Shown one piece after another: positions 55,924-64,000 of a stretch of DNA of 64,000 nt. Both the position numbers and the translations under genes were made by a program. The notes beneath the pieces are model-generated. The model searched no databases and had not been told where the DNA came from. It worked only from the letters and a program-made list of their open reading frames with translations. The stretch comes from an uncultured Prevotellaceae bacterium. Lineage in GTDB: Bacteria; Bacteroidota; Bacteroidia; Bacteroidales; Bacteroidaceae. Each line of letters opens with the position of its first letter. Within the stretch, counting starts at the first letter, position 1. The stretch lies in assembly GCA_900315075.1 (NCBI GenBank), contig OMXV01000006.1, positions 1-64,000 on the forward strand, in the 5' to 3' direction.

Positions 55924-58827
55924 CTATTTTTTCCTCAAGTCTTTTTCCTGCAACTCAATAATTCTGCCGTATTTTGATAGTTCGTTTAAGTTGAGTTTCT
56001 TCTTGTTGCCAACAACTATCAATACACGATGTTGCTCATTGTGTTGGATATTGGTCTCATAGAAACGGAGGATGTCGTTCAACGTCGTTTTGTTGTAGGT
56101 CTCAGCCCATCCTGTGCTGCTGTCGGCAGTGTAGCCAAGGCGTCGTTGGTTGCCTATTGTCATGCCGATGTTGCGGAAGGAAGGGAAGTTGGTGTAGATG
56201 CCGTTGATGCAATGCTGACGAGCACTCTCGAAATTGTTTTCCGACAGAGGCATGTGGCGAAGTAATGAATCGACGAGGGCGATGGCCTGCATCGACTTAT
56301 CGCTTTGTGTGCCCACTACAGCTCCAAATGCCAAGGGCGAGTTGCCGGCGATGATACGCGGACGGCTGCGAGTGAATGACGAAGCAGAATAGGCCATGGA
56401 GCGAAATTCACGAACTTCCTGGAAGAGTATCGACGACATTCCGCCTCCGAAATACTCGCTGAACAACTGTAGTGGTACACGTTCTTCAATGGTGGGCAAA
56501 GGTTTTATGCTTTCGTAGGTGGCGAAAAGTGTCTGGCGCGACTTAGGTAAATCGTACAGATATACCAATGGCTCGGAATAATGTTGTACGTTGCGGCTGT
56601 AGTCTATGTATGGGTGTGTGCAACGGTCGTAAGGCAGATGTTGTTTTAATGTCGATGCAACCTCGCCATTTGGCAGTGTACCGCTATAACTGATGACACA
56701 TTCATGGGTGAGCAAGTCGTTGAAATCTGATAGCAGTTCTTCTCCAGTCAGATTCTTGATGTCTTTTTTGCCTAATTGATTCAGATAGATGGATGCATCT
56801 CCATAGCTAACTTTCTCTATCATGGCGCGGAGCACCTCGCGGTTTTCTTCGTCGAATCCCTTGAGGGCTGTTTTCATCATGTCACGTAATTGTTTCATCG
56901 ATTTCTTGTCGGATTGAGCATGGCGCATCAGATGTCCTAATAAGCTCACCGTGGCATTGAAATGGCGGTCGATACCTGTCAATTCTATTGTGAAATTGTC
57001 ACTGCTCACACCAAATGAAAGAGTGGCACTCAATTGTTGAAGTGAAGCTCCTATTTGTTGGCGCGACAGTGAGTCGGTTCCAACAAGGTCGAGCAGATTG
57101 GAAAGTGCCTCTAAGCGTGGGGAGGTTAATATGCCTTTGTTGTAGGAAAGAGTGAGACTAAATAAGTCGTTGAACGTATTATCTGTAGTGTAGAGTGTGC
57201 AGAACTGGCCCAAAGCTGTGGTGGTGACGTCGTTGTCGAAGTCGAGCAGGCGAGGAGGGTAGTCGGCTGCAGGAACGGTTTTCAACCTCTGAGCGTATTT
57301 CGACTCTGCGTCTTTGTGCTTTGGAATGATGGGACGGTAGCCCGGTTGGCTCACTTTATCTTTGGGATAGCGACCCATTTTCTTCTTGAATCGTACAAAG
57401 GGTGCGTTCAGATAGCGGTTGGCGGCAGCGCTCACATCTTGCTTGGTAAGTTGCCCTATGGCGCTCACTTTGTCGAGATATTCCTGCCAACTGTGTCCTG
57501 TGGACATGACCATTACCATCTGCATCGAACGGCTGTCGATGGTTTCCAAAGCCTGTTCGGCTGTAAGTTTAGCCTCGGTTTTTGCGCTGTTGAAAACATC
57601 GTCGCTGAAATCACCAGTACATAAACGATGAATCTGAGCAAGGCAGGCCTTTTCTGCCTTCTTGGTCGAACTAAAGAGTTTTGGAATGACAATCACGCCA
57701 CAAATGCCGGCATCGTTTAGACTCTCGGTAATGGCCATCGACTGCATCACCACACCTTCGTTGTTGAGTGAGTCGAGCATTCCGGCTTTCTCGTTGTAGA
57801 GCAACGACATAGCTAAGTCCATGGCGTTGGCATCAGGTTCAAATGTTGTGGGTGCTTTATAGACCAATGCCTCGGCATGGATAATGGGGATGGGAATTTT
57901 GATTTCAACTGTCCGTTCCTTGGTGATGTCGGGTAGGAGAGAAGGTGTGCGGGTGGGTTTGACACCTTGGCGAATCCTGCCAAATGTGCGCTCTAACAGT
58001 GGAACGACCTGCCCACTGTTGAAATCACCGCAGAGTACAAGGCCCATGTTGTTGGCGACATAGTATTTCTCGTAGAATGCTTTCATCTCCGACTGCCGGG
58101 GATTTTTCAGGTTCTCGGTGCTGCCAATGACAGGGTAGGCATAGGGTCGTGTGCCGAACATTTCCTTGAGAATTTTTTCCAAGGCTGTATTCAGCATGTC
58201 GTCGGCATACATGTTTTTCTCTTCATAGACGGTTTCCAATTCACCCTGGAAAAGACGGAAGACAGGATTAATCAGTCGGTCGCTGTTGAGAAGACACCAT
58301 TGCTCAAGATACTGTGGTGTAAATGAATTATGATAATAGGTGAAATCCCAGCTTGTACCAGCATTGAGTCCCGTGCCACCATAACGGGAAATGAGACGGT
58401 TGAACTCATTAGGGATGGCATAGTCGCCTGCTTTTTGACTCAGACGGTTGATGTCTTGCTGGATGCGCTGCCTCATGGCTGCATCACGGGTGGTGGCCAA
58501 CTGGTCGTAGTATGCAGAGATGGAGTCGAGCCATGGTTTCTCGGCTGCATAATCTACCGTGCCAATTTCATCGGTGCCCTTAAAAAGAATGTGCTCAAAA
58601 TAGTGGGCGATACCTGTGTCGGGGCAGTCCTTGGCACCGGCATTCACCACTACAGCGCCAAAAACCTTGGGTTGAGAATGGTCTTCGTTGAGCCATACTT
58701 TCATGCCGTTGCTAAGGGTCAGCTCTTGCACATTCAATGCATTGTTGACTTGTGCATAGGCACCTAAATGAAGTGCTGCCGCCATACATAGCGACAGCAC
58801 TTTATTCCTAAAATTCATTGAATTCAT
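55924..58827 (-). CDS. M16 family zinc metallopeptidase (pitrilysin/insulinase-like)
   Basis: An exported peptidase of 967 residues with a signal peptide ending near AYAQ. The inverted zinc motif HxxEH is HYFEH (about residues 80-84, in GIAHYFEHILFKG). The second zinc glutamate is likely in LETVYEEKNMYAD. The C-terminal half repeats the M16 fold without the motif, as in two-domain family members. It probably degrades peptides in the periplasm. The lipoprotein gene lies 13 bases upstream. A second ATG at 58818 is possible. Confidence 0.92.
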   Translation of the reverse strand: MNSMNFRNKVLSLCMAAALHLGAYAQVNNALNVQELTLSNGMKVWLNEDHSQPKVFGAVVVNAGAKDCPDTGIAHYFEHILFKGTDEIGTVDYAAEKPWLDSISAYYDQLATTRDAAMRQRIQQDINRLSQKAGDYAIPNEFNRLISRYGGTGLNAGTSWDFTYYHNSFTPQYLEQWCLLNSDRLINPVFRLFQGELETVYEEKNMYADDMLNTALEKILKEMFGTRPYAYPVIGSTENLKNPRQSEMKAFYEKYYVANNMGLVLCGDFNSGQVVPLLERTFGRIRQGVKPTRTPSLLPDITKERTVEIKIPIPIIHAEALVYKAPTTFEPDANAMDLAMSLLYNEKAGMLDSLNNEGVVMQSMAITESLNDAGICGVIVIPKLFSSTKKAEKACLAQIHRLCTGDFSDDVFNSAKTEAKLTAEQALETIDSRSMQMVMVMSTGHSWQEYLDKVSAIGQLTKQDVSAAANRYLNAPFVRFKKKMGRYPKDKVSQPGYRPIIPKHKDAESKYAQRLKTVPAADYPPRLLDFDNDVTTTALGQFCTLYTTDNTFNDLFSLTLSYNKGILTSPRLEALSNLLDLVGTDSLSRQQIGASLQQLSATLSFGVSSDNFTIELTGIDRHFNATVSLLGHLMRHAQSDKKSMKQLRDMMKTALKGFDEENREVLRAMIEKVSYGDASIYLNQLGKKDIKNLTGEELLSDFNDLLTHECVISYSGTLPNGEVASTLKQHLPYDRCTHPYIDYSRNVQHYSEPLVYLYDLPKSRQTLFATYESIKPLPTIEERVPLQLFSEYFGGGMSSILFQEVREFRSMAYSASSFTRSRPRIIAGNSPLAFGAVVGTQSDKSMQAIALVDSLLRHMPLSENNFESARQHCINGIYTNFPSFRNIGMTIGNQRRLGYTADSSTGWAETYNKTTLNDILRFYETNIQHNEQHRVLIVVGNKKKLNLNELSKYGRIIELQEKDLRKK

Positions 58828-58840
58828 AGTCGAATGTCAA

Positions 58841-59599
58841 TTATATATCATTCTCTGGTGTTTCCACTGAGGTGTATTTAAATTCAGCACCATCCCAGTG
58901 GTCAAAGAAATATGATTTGACATTGTCCTTCTCTTTCATATACTTCACTCTTAAACCGCCATCTTTGGGGAATACCACGTCTTTGAAACCAGCTCTTCCG
59001 GCAAGGTCGATGTGGTGATTGATGTTTTGGGCGTGGGTGAAGTTGCTCTCGAGCGCCTTTTTAGTAATGGTGAAATCGTAGAAATGCACAAGATATGTGC
59101 CATCTATTTCATAAAGCACACCAATAAGGTCCTTGTCATTGGTGTATTTCCATCTATAATAGGAAACTGAGCAAGAGCTGTTTTCTTTCGACTCTGCTTT
59201 TTCTTTTTCATCTTTTTCTTCAGGTGCAGTTCCTATCTTGATATATTCATTCTCGTTAATGTCCTCAACTACAAACTTCTCCTTAGCGGCATCATAACCT
59301 TTCTCGTCAGCCAAATAGCGTAGTAGTTGGTAATTAGCCTTGAATTGAGGGTGCTGGGCGCAGATGACAGCAACAAACTGCTTAAAGTTAGGCTCGGCGA
59401 TGTCAATTGGGAAGGATTCGTTCCCCCAAATCGAATCGATAGTCAGGATGTCCAGGGTGTCAGCTATTTGTGCTTCCTTTACTTTCTCTAATGCCTCTTT
59501 GGCAATTTGTGCACCGTCTTTGACAGGCTCTTCTTTTGTGCAAGACCAAAAACTGATTGCAGCGATGGCAAGAATTCCAAAAAATAATGCTTTCTTCAT
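58841..59599 (-). CDS. Predicted lipoprotein of unknown function
   Basis: I do not recognise a named family. The 252-residue product starts MKKALFFGILAIAAISFWSC, a lipoprotein signal with cysteine at residue 20. The mature part is charged and includes an acidic/basic segment (EEKDEKEKAESKENS) near the middle, with no further membrane helix. I place the start at 59599 because a longer ORF to 59668 would bury the signal peptide. A consensus promoter at 59639-59669 supports this. It is followed by the M16 gene 13 bases later, so the two likely form an operon. Confidence 0.8.
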   Translation of the reverse strand: MKKALFFGILAIAAISFWSCTKEEPVKDGAQIAKEALEKVKEAQIADTLDILTIDSIWGNESFPIDIAEPNFKQFVAVICAQHPQFKANYQLLRYLADEKGYDAAKEKFVVEDINENEYIKIGTAPEEKDEKEKAESKENSSCSVSYYRWKYTNDKDLIGVLYEIDGTYLVHFYDFTITKKALESNFTHAQNINHHIDLAGRAGFKDVVFPKDGGLRVKYMKEKDNVKSYFFDHWDGAEFKYTSVETPENDI

Positions 59600-59638
59600 T
59601 TTTGATATTTGTTTAGTGAGTAATTCATTTTCAAAGCA

Positions 59639-59669
59639 CAAAAATAGCCAAACAGTAACAATTTTCAAA
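59639..59669 (-). promoter_or_regulatory. Promoter of the lipoprotein-M16 operon
   Basis: On the minus strand TTTG (59666-59669), a 19-base spacer and TATTTTTG (59639-59646). This gives a leader of about 40 bases to the ATG at 59599. Confidence 0.82.
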
Positions 59670-59818
59670 ATAATTCTACAATTATTTTATCTTTTCAAAT
59701 CTTTTTTAACAACTATATGAAGTGGAGAAACTTGGAGCAATGGGTAGTCCTATTCCTCAAAGATATCCATTAGCTGCTTGTGGTAAAGTTAAATTCTTTT
59801 TGTGCATAGTATTATAAT

Positions 59819-60211
59819 TCATGAACCAAAAAGAAAATAAATAAAAGCGATTACTAAAGGAGCCAGAACGTCAAAGGGTTCAGGAACACCAAGTACAAAA
59901 TGGCAAATTGCAGATAAAAACAAATACAACCCTATGGAAACCAAACAACCAGTTTTTTTTGAACTGTCGTTTGATTTTGAAGAAGGGATGTGATTGTTGT
60001 CGCTTTCAGAACTTTGTGAGCTAATTCTTTCTTCGGTTTGTCTCTCGTTCTGTATGTTGTTTTGGGGAGTAGTAAGACGTTTTTTTAATTCATCAATTTT
60101 CGGATTGTTGATTTTACTATTGTCTCCACTTTTGATAGATTCTTTTTGTGGTTTTCTTACAATAGTACCATCTTCTTTAATAATGAAATTTTGATTATCA
60201 AATTCACTCAT
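59819..60211 (-). CDS. Small membrane protein with an N-terminal DGTIVR motif
   Basis: Unknown protein of 130 residues from ATG 60211. Residues about 9-20 read NFIIKEDGTIVR, a motif shared with three upstream neighbours. A polar, serine-rich linker follows (about 25-80). The C-terminus has two hydrophobic helices (GCLVSIGLYLFLSAICHFVL and PFDVLAPLVIAFIYFLF). It is the last gene of the minus-strand cluster. ATG 60232 would add seven residues. No function can be assigned. Confidence 0.75.
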   Translation of the reverse strand: MSEFDNQNFIIKEDGTIVRKPQKESIKSGDNSKINNPKIDELKKRLTTPQNNIQNERQTEERISSQSSESDNNHIPSSKSNDSSKKTGCLVSIGLYLFLSAICHFVLGVPEPFDVLAPLVIAFIYFLFGS

Positions 60212-60279
60212 ATTATTATCTATTTTGAACACCGAATATAAAATTTTTTACAGCAATATCGTTTACTAAGCTATATATG

Positions 60280-61242
60280 TTATATTCCTATAATAAAGTC
60301 ACCAATTTCAACCTCTTTTGATAAAACTCCTCTAAGAAGTACACGTACATTATCTCCTGGGATTCCTTTGTTTCCATGAGGCTCCTTGATCTCCATGGAC
60401 GTGATTTCTATTGCTACAATTACAGATTGTTTCTTCTTGTTTTTTTTTATTTGAGATGGTAACAAGTTCATGAGCTCTATACTTGCGTTTTTATCAACAA
60501 GATAGACACAATCTCCAACTTGAATGCTGCCACGCTTAATCCTTCCTGTTATCCTTGCACCTTGATTTGTACTTATTGCATAATCAATTTGCATTAATAG
60601 TCGTTCTGAGGACCATTTTTTCAATTCTTTCAATCGATTAATTTTATTGAGTGGGTAATCAGTGTATTTGTTCCCATGAACAGCAGACCTGCGGTACATC
60701 TCTTCTGCTTTTGAATAGTTGACTTCTATGCCAAGATAACCATTCATATAGATGTCACCCATTGTCTCTTCTGCCTTAGCGTTGCATTGATCAACCCCAT
60801 TAGCATAGATTTCAAGCGCTGCACCAACGTCCTCTGGCATTCCGTTCTCACCGTAGCTTAGCATGTGCGCAAGCCGAAGTTTTGCATCCATACCTCCTAC
60901 ATCCACAGCTCTTTGATACCATCTTCTCGCTTCAGATAAATCGTGCCTCGTCTTAAACATGAATATTCCTGCTTCGAAACAGTCATTTGCATCCATTAAA
61001 GACTGTACATCGGGACGGTAGAAAATCGCCATCGCCTCATCTTCCCTGTCGGAACTGTTATAATATAGTCTTCGTGCTTTTTCCAGTAGCTGATTAGGAG
61101 TTGGATTATTACTGCTTTTATTACTGTTTATTCTTTGTCTCAGCTTTTCTATCTTTTCTTTTCTGGGTCTTTCATCAGGACTAAACCTAATAATAGTACC
61201 GTCATCGTTAATAATGTAATCCTTATGATCAATTTTCCCCAT
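60280..61242 (-). CDS. Sel1-repeat protein with an EF-Tu domain 2-like beta barrel
   Basis: An unusual 320-residue cytoplasmic protein. Residues about 7-18 carry the shared DYIINDDGTIIR motif. Residues about 60-195 contain Sel1/TPR-like repeats (EARRWYQRAVDVGGMDAKLR and KAEEMYRRSAVHGN). The last 105 residues match domain 2 of translation GTPases, with ARITGRIKRGSIQVGDCVYL, IPGDNVRVLLRG and VEIGDFIIG. There is no G domain. In EF-Tu that barrel contacts aminoacyl-tRNA and the ribosome; what it does here is unknown. Confidence 0.8.
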   Translation of the reverse strand: MGKIDHKDYIINDDGTIIRFSPDERPRKEKIEKLRQRINSNKSSNNPTPNQLLEKARRLYYNSSDREDEAMAIFYRPDVQSLMDANDCFEAGIFMFKTRHDLSEARRWYQRAVDVGGMDAKLRLAHMLSYGENGMPEDVGAALEIYANGVDQCNAKAEETMGDIYMNGYLGIEVNYSKAEEMYRRSAVHGNKYTDYPLNKINRLKELKKWSSERLLMQIDYAISTNQGARITGRIKRGSIQVGDCVYLVDKNASIELMNLLPSQIKKNKKKQSVIVAIEITSMEIKEPHGNKGIPGDNVRVLLRGVLSKEVEIGDFIIGI

Positions 61243-61293
61243 CTTTTTTGCAAGTTTTTTTGTTCTGATAGATAAGTACTATAAAAAGTAAAT

Positions 61294-61947
61294 TTAGTTG
61301 TTCCCTGTCATGTTGTTATCGTTTATGTATTTGCTTACCCGATAATCCAAAAACTTGGCAATAGTAACAAAGAAAATATAGCCAAGAGCCCCTAAAACAA
61401 ATTCTTGAGATCCAATGAATAACATTAGAAAAAAAATGCCCCAAATTCCTAACCAGATCTTAAACTTATCCGATTTTGTGTCGGTAAAGTGATTCTCATG
61501 GTTCTCAGTTAGGTAATAAAATTTCCCATAAGAACCAATGGCGTGAAGAAGTACCAATATGATAGCGATAATGTATACAAGAATCGAAACACCACCTACA
61601 CCAAAATGATCGAGAAAGAAAGGTGACCAAGCAGATGGGAGTATTGTAATAGATAATGCCGCTCCCAAATATGCAAGAAGAATATATTTTACCAGTTTCC
61701 AAACATGAGCTTTCTTCTCAGCGACTGTGACAAATTGTGCCAATGTACGTACCGTATCAGTCAAATCATCATCATTATTAGAAGAAGAATTGCCTTGTTG
61801 CTGGTTGTTTTCATTCCTGATAATTTCTCCAAACTCATTAATATAATACTCTTGTTGTGGTTGTACTTTCTCTTGCTTTCCAACCAGTCTTTCTTTTAAC
61901 TCACGACGCTTCTTTGCAGCAGCGTCTTCTTCGAATGTCATTCCCAT
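61294..61947 (-). CDS. Multi-pass membrane protein with a degenerate DGTIIR-like motif
   Basis: Unknown protein of 217 residues. A charged N-terminus (KKRRELKERL) precedes YYINEFGEIIRNE near residues 36-48, a weaker form of the motif in its neighbours. An Asn/Gln/Ser-rich linker follows. Then about four hydrophobic segments run from residue 85 to 205 (for example GVSILVYIIAIILVLLHAI and IWGIFFLMLFIGSQ). It lies between the small membrane protein gene and the Sel1 gene, with gaps of about 50-60 bases. Confidence 0.72.
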   Translation of the reverse strand: MGMTFEEDAAAKKRRELKERLVGKQEKVQPQQEYYINEFGEIIRNENNQQQGNSSSNNDDDLTDTVRTLAQFVTVAEKKAHVWKLVKYILLAYLGAALSITILPSAWSPFFLDHFGVGGVSILVYIIAIILVLLHAIGSYGKFYYLTENHENHFTDTKSDKFKIWLGIWGIFFLMLFIGSQEFVLGALGYIFFVTIAKFLDYRVSKYINDNNMTGNN

Positions 61948-62006
61948 AGTTGACTTTTTGTTTTTTTGTAATTATAAATACCTACTTGTGAACTCTGTCA
62001 TAAGAG

Positions 62007-62285
62007 TTAATCCCTTATGATTGTTCCGTCTTCTGCTATTTTGAAACTCTCCTTATTGATGCTATTCCCGGATTTTGATAGTTTCTTTTTCATGGCATCC
62101 ATGCGTTTTTCCAGAGTTGGATCCTTGCTTTTTATTCTATTATTATCGGTACTGGTCTGCTTATCGTTGTAGTATGTCCTAATTTTAGTCTCTCGTTGTC
62201 GTTTTTTCACTATAGCGAGGATTACCAGGAAGGACATGATTACAGCTAAAATTATCAATAATAAAATCATTGCTAATATATGCAT
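62007..62285 (-). CDS. Small single-pass membrane protein ending in DGTIIRD
   Basis: Unknown protein of 92 residues from ATG 62285 (TTG 62303 would add six and overlap the ThiF gene). The first 25 or so residues are one hydrophobic helix, followed by KKRQRE, so the rest is probably cytoplasmic. The motif FKIAEDGTIIRD is at the very C-terminus, unlike in the neighbouring proteins. A peptide at the end of a protein beside an E1-like gene invites comparison with ubiquitin-like tails, but it does not end in Gly-Gly. It begins 10 bases after the ThiF stop. Confidence 0.7.
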   Translation of the reverse strand: MHILAMILLLIILAVIMSFLVILAIVKKRQRETKIRTYYNDKQTSTDNNRIKSKDPTLEKRMDAMKKKLSKSGNSINKESFKIAEDGTIIRD

Positions 62286-62295
62286 TTGCAAATTA

Positions 62296-63441
62296 TTACT
62301 CAATATCTTTTTTCTTCACTTTCTCATCCTTTGGTGCATAAGGTACTTCTATACTTGTGGTATGTTGTAGTGGATATGAGAATATCTCAGCCATTTCGCC
62401 ACCAATTTTAGGATTGTTGGTGTTGCATATTAGGGTGTACTGTGTCAAATGTCCCAACAAACGAGGCGTATAGTTAGGGTTATTGCGATTCAACAGGTCT
62501 ATAGCCAATTTCATGGCAATGATTGTCACGAAGTCTATATCGACAGATATACCGGGTTCGAAAGTGGCCTTGGCTAAGTCTTCCTCGGCAGTATAGAACT
62601 TGCGGTTCTGATTCACGCGGCCAGACGTGTCGCCTAATGCCCATACAAAATCGGAGTAATCTGGCATTCCCTCAGGCAGACAATAGAAGATTTCGCCGGC
62701 GAAGGCTCGTTCCCACATTCCTAACGACATGAAAGGCATTCCAACTTCTTTAGCTATTTTGTTGGCATAAAGGTCACCCTCACGATTGTCGGCACCACCA
62801 ATAACGATGGTGTTTTTGTCGCAGAAGTCATCAAATACCGACAAGGGCACATCCTGTACCTGCATATTCTGCATCACGACCTTCGCCGTGGGGTTGATTT
62901 GGAGAATACGTTCTTTTAGAGCTTGGGTTTTGTATTTACCAACGTCTTTTACCCCACACTGATGGCGGCAGAGATTATGATAGCCAAGGATGTCATTGTC
63001 AATGAGTAGGAAGCGACCAACACCTGCTTTAGCTAATTCCAGCGCTGCCAGACTTCCCACTGACCCGCAGCCGATAAACATAGCCCCTGTCTTGAGCATC
63101 ATATCTGACTCAAGTATTCCTGTATTTCTGGAAAAAACATCCAATTTAAGTGTATAATTCTCAATCTTACACGTTTTTCCCTCAGAATCAAGAAATATTA
63201 GTTTTTCCTTGTCATAATAACCTATAATGTTTTTATCAGGGTTTGTAGTAGGCTTCTCCGCCAAGATATCCCCAATAATGGTAGCATCGGCAAATCCGTC
63301 TCTTGGGGCTGTACCGATGACATTGAAATAGTTGGTGTCCTCTATGATATAGCCATATAGCTTTCCGATATATTTATCATCTTCTAACTCAGCTGGCAGG
63401 CTAATTGTTGTTGTTCTTTTCTTTTTCTTTAGTTTTATCAT
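62296..63441 (-). CDS. E1-like ThiF/HesA/MoeB family adenylyltransferase
   Basis: A 381-residue protein with an E1-type adenylation domain. The nucleotide loop is FIGCGSVGS (122-130). D148 and D150 are in LLIDNDILG, N156 and R159 in NLCRHQ, and K171 and D218 (GGADNR) complete the usual adenylation set. C254 in IFYCLPEG is a possible acceptor cysteine, but the paired-cysteine zinc site of MoeB is not evident. Residues about 20-100 are an extra N-terminal domain that I cannot identify; a degenerate JAB-like fold is a guess. It overlaps the upstream gene by 41 bases, so translation is likely coupled. Substrate unknown. Confidence 0.85.
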   Translation of the reverse strand: MIKLKKKKRTTTISLPAELEDDKYIGKLYGYIIEDTNYFNVIGTAPRDGFADATIIGDILAEKPTTNPDKNIIGYYDKEKLIFLDSEGKTCKIENYTLKLDVFSRNTGILESDMMLKTGAMFIGCGSVGSLAALELAKAGVGRFLLIDNDILGYHNLCRHQCGVKDVGKYKTQALKERILQINPTAKVVMQNMQVQDVPLSVFDDFCDKNTIVIGGADNREGDLYANKIAKEVGMPFMSLGMWERAFAGEIFYCLPEGMPDYSDFVWALGDTSGRVNQNRKFYTAEEDLAKATFEPGISVDIDFVTIIAMKLAIDLLNRNNPNYTPRLLGHLTQYTLICNTNNPKIGGEMAEIFSYPLQHTTSIEVPYAPKDEKVKKKDIE

Positions 63442-64000
63442 TTTTTTCTTTTGTTGGTAGTGTGGATGCCTTTTTTTCTTTTGAGTCTTTATCTTGAGAT
63501 TCTTTATCTTTCTTTATCTCGGTTGTTTGTTGACCATGTGGTACTTCAGACTTTGGCGAAAAAAGCGAGAAAAAAAGATAAATAAGTGTCAATGCACCTA
63601 TTACCATTAGAGTCTTCTCTAATATATGTATTGCTCTTTTTCTATTGTTCGATTTCTCTTTAATATTGACGACCCCATTCTTCGTCGTTGTTTTGGAAGG
63701 ATGCTCTGATGTAGGCACGGTATTTGTCCCTGAGTTTTTTTTTACGTCTTCAGCTTGTATTGAATCTATCTCAGGATGTAGCCCGACTTTTGGATAATGT
63801 CTCAATTCAAAATAAGATTCAGGAATGATATCATCGCCGACTTCGAAATCCACGATATCATACTTCAAGGGATATGCGACATGGCGCATGGTCAAACGAA
63901 ACCTTGGGTCAACATTCACCAATCCAGAAATAGCCCCACAAGGACTGATTGCCGCAAATTTTGCATTTGTTCCATCGTCTGTCCCTGAGAAGTAGTCCAT
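63401..64000 (-). CDS. Partial gene: probable JAMM/JAB domain end, transmembrane helix and charged tail
   Basis: Cut by the window edge; 199 residues are visible, and the first Met may be internal. The start, DYFSGTDDGTNAKF, fits the SxxD part of the JAMM metal motif (H-x-H-x7-S-x2-D), whose histidines would lie outside the window. The next 60 residues could be the C-terminal strands of that fold. A transmembrane helix (LEKTLMVIGALTLIYLFF) lies near residue 135. The tail is Lys/Glu/Asp-rich. Its stop lies 41 bases inside the ThiF gene. A JAMM protein next to an E1-like protein would be a known theme in ubiquitin-like systems. The JAMM call is tentative. Confidence 0.55.
   Translation of the reverse strand: MDYFSGTDDGTNAKFAAISPCGAISGLVNVDPRFRLTMRHVAYPLKYDIVDFEVGDDIIPESYFELRHYPKVGLHPEIDSIQAEDVKKNSGTNTVPTSEHPSKTTTKNGVVNIKEKSNNRKRAIHILEKTLMVIGALTLIYLFFSLFSPKSEVPHGQQTTEIKKDKESQDKDSKEKKASTLPTKEKNDKTKEKEKNNNN

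Overview
The window looks like a chromosomal segment of a Bacteroidales bacterium, most likely Prevotella or a close relative. The evidence is: promoters of the Bacteroidetes type (TTTG, about 19 bases, TAnnTTTG); a type IX secretion gene (porQ) next to a C10 cysteine peptidase with a sorting-like C-terminus; an alpha-2-macroglobulin without the thioester cysteine; a thiamine TonB receptor and PnuC-type transporter under a TPP riboswitch; B12-dependent enzymes (class II ribonucleotide reductase, MeaB); and AddAB-type recombination helicase-nucleases. No tRNA, rRNA, CRISPR array, complete insertion sequence or prophage was seen.

Layout. 1-2.6 kb: iron alcohol dehydrogenase and MATE exporter. 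2.9-14.8 kb: alpha-2-macroglobulin, DUF1573 protein, meaB, ispH and a secreted C10 peptidase, ending at a bidirectional terminator. 14.9-16.6 kb (minus): cmk and porQ. 16.8-21.5 kb: TonB, prenyl synthase, an unknown conserved protein, TatD and a PagL-type lipid A deacylase. 21.6-23.4 kb: MFS transporter. 23.4-28.9 kb: Ser/Thr kinase, PP2C phosphatase and three zinc-ribbon/FHA proteins, with a MITE-like element before the last. 28.9-34.1 kb (minus): nitroreductase and a MacAB-like ABC exporter. 34.3-42.5 kb: class II RNR, folB, amidase, MCE protein, dnaA and a 5'-nucleotidase. 42.6-45.8 kb (minus): thiamine uptake operon. 45.9-59.6 kb (minus): GH3 glycosidase, addB, addA, kdsB, M16 peptidase and a lipoprotein. 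59.8-64 kb (minus): a run of unfamiliar genes around an E1-like ThiF protein, cut by the window edge.

Two regions stand out. At 59.8-64 kb, a probable JAMM/JAB peptidase fragment and an E1-like adenylating enzyme are followed by four proteins that share a short [DE]-D-G-T-I-[IV]-R-type motif (degenerate in one). One of them carries an EF-Tu domain-2-like barrel without any GTPase domain. This could be an uncharacterised ubiquitin-like modification system. At 23.4-28.9 kb, a membrane kinase and membrane phosphatase are paired with three zinc-ribbon/FHA paralogues, each with a different low-complexity linker. Two of the paralogues end in the same EETELxF tail, a possible phosphothreonine site.

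Many gaps hold short tandem repeats (heptads such as ATTGAAG, ten- to eleven-base GTAGTTAAAG words, GATTACTCC words, and a 24-base AAGCGAAGCGACCT unit). Some of these run right up to, or into, start and stop codons.
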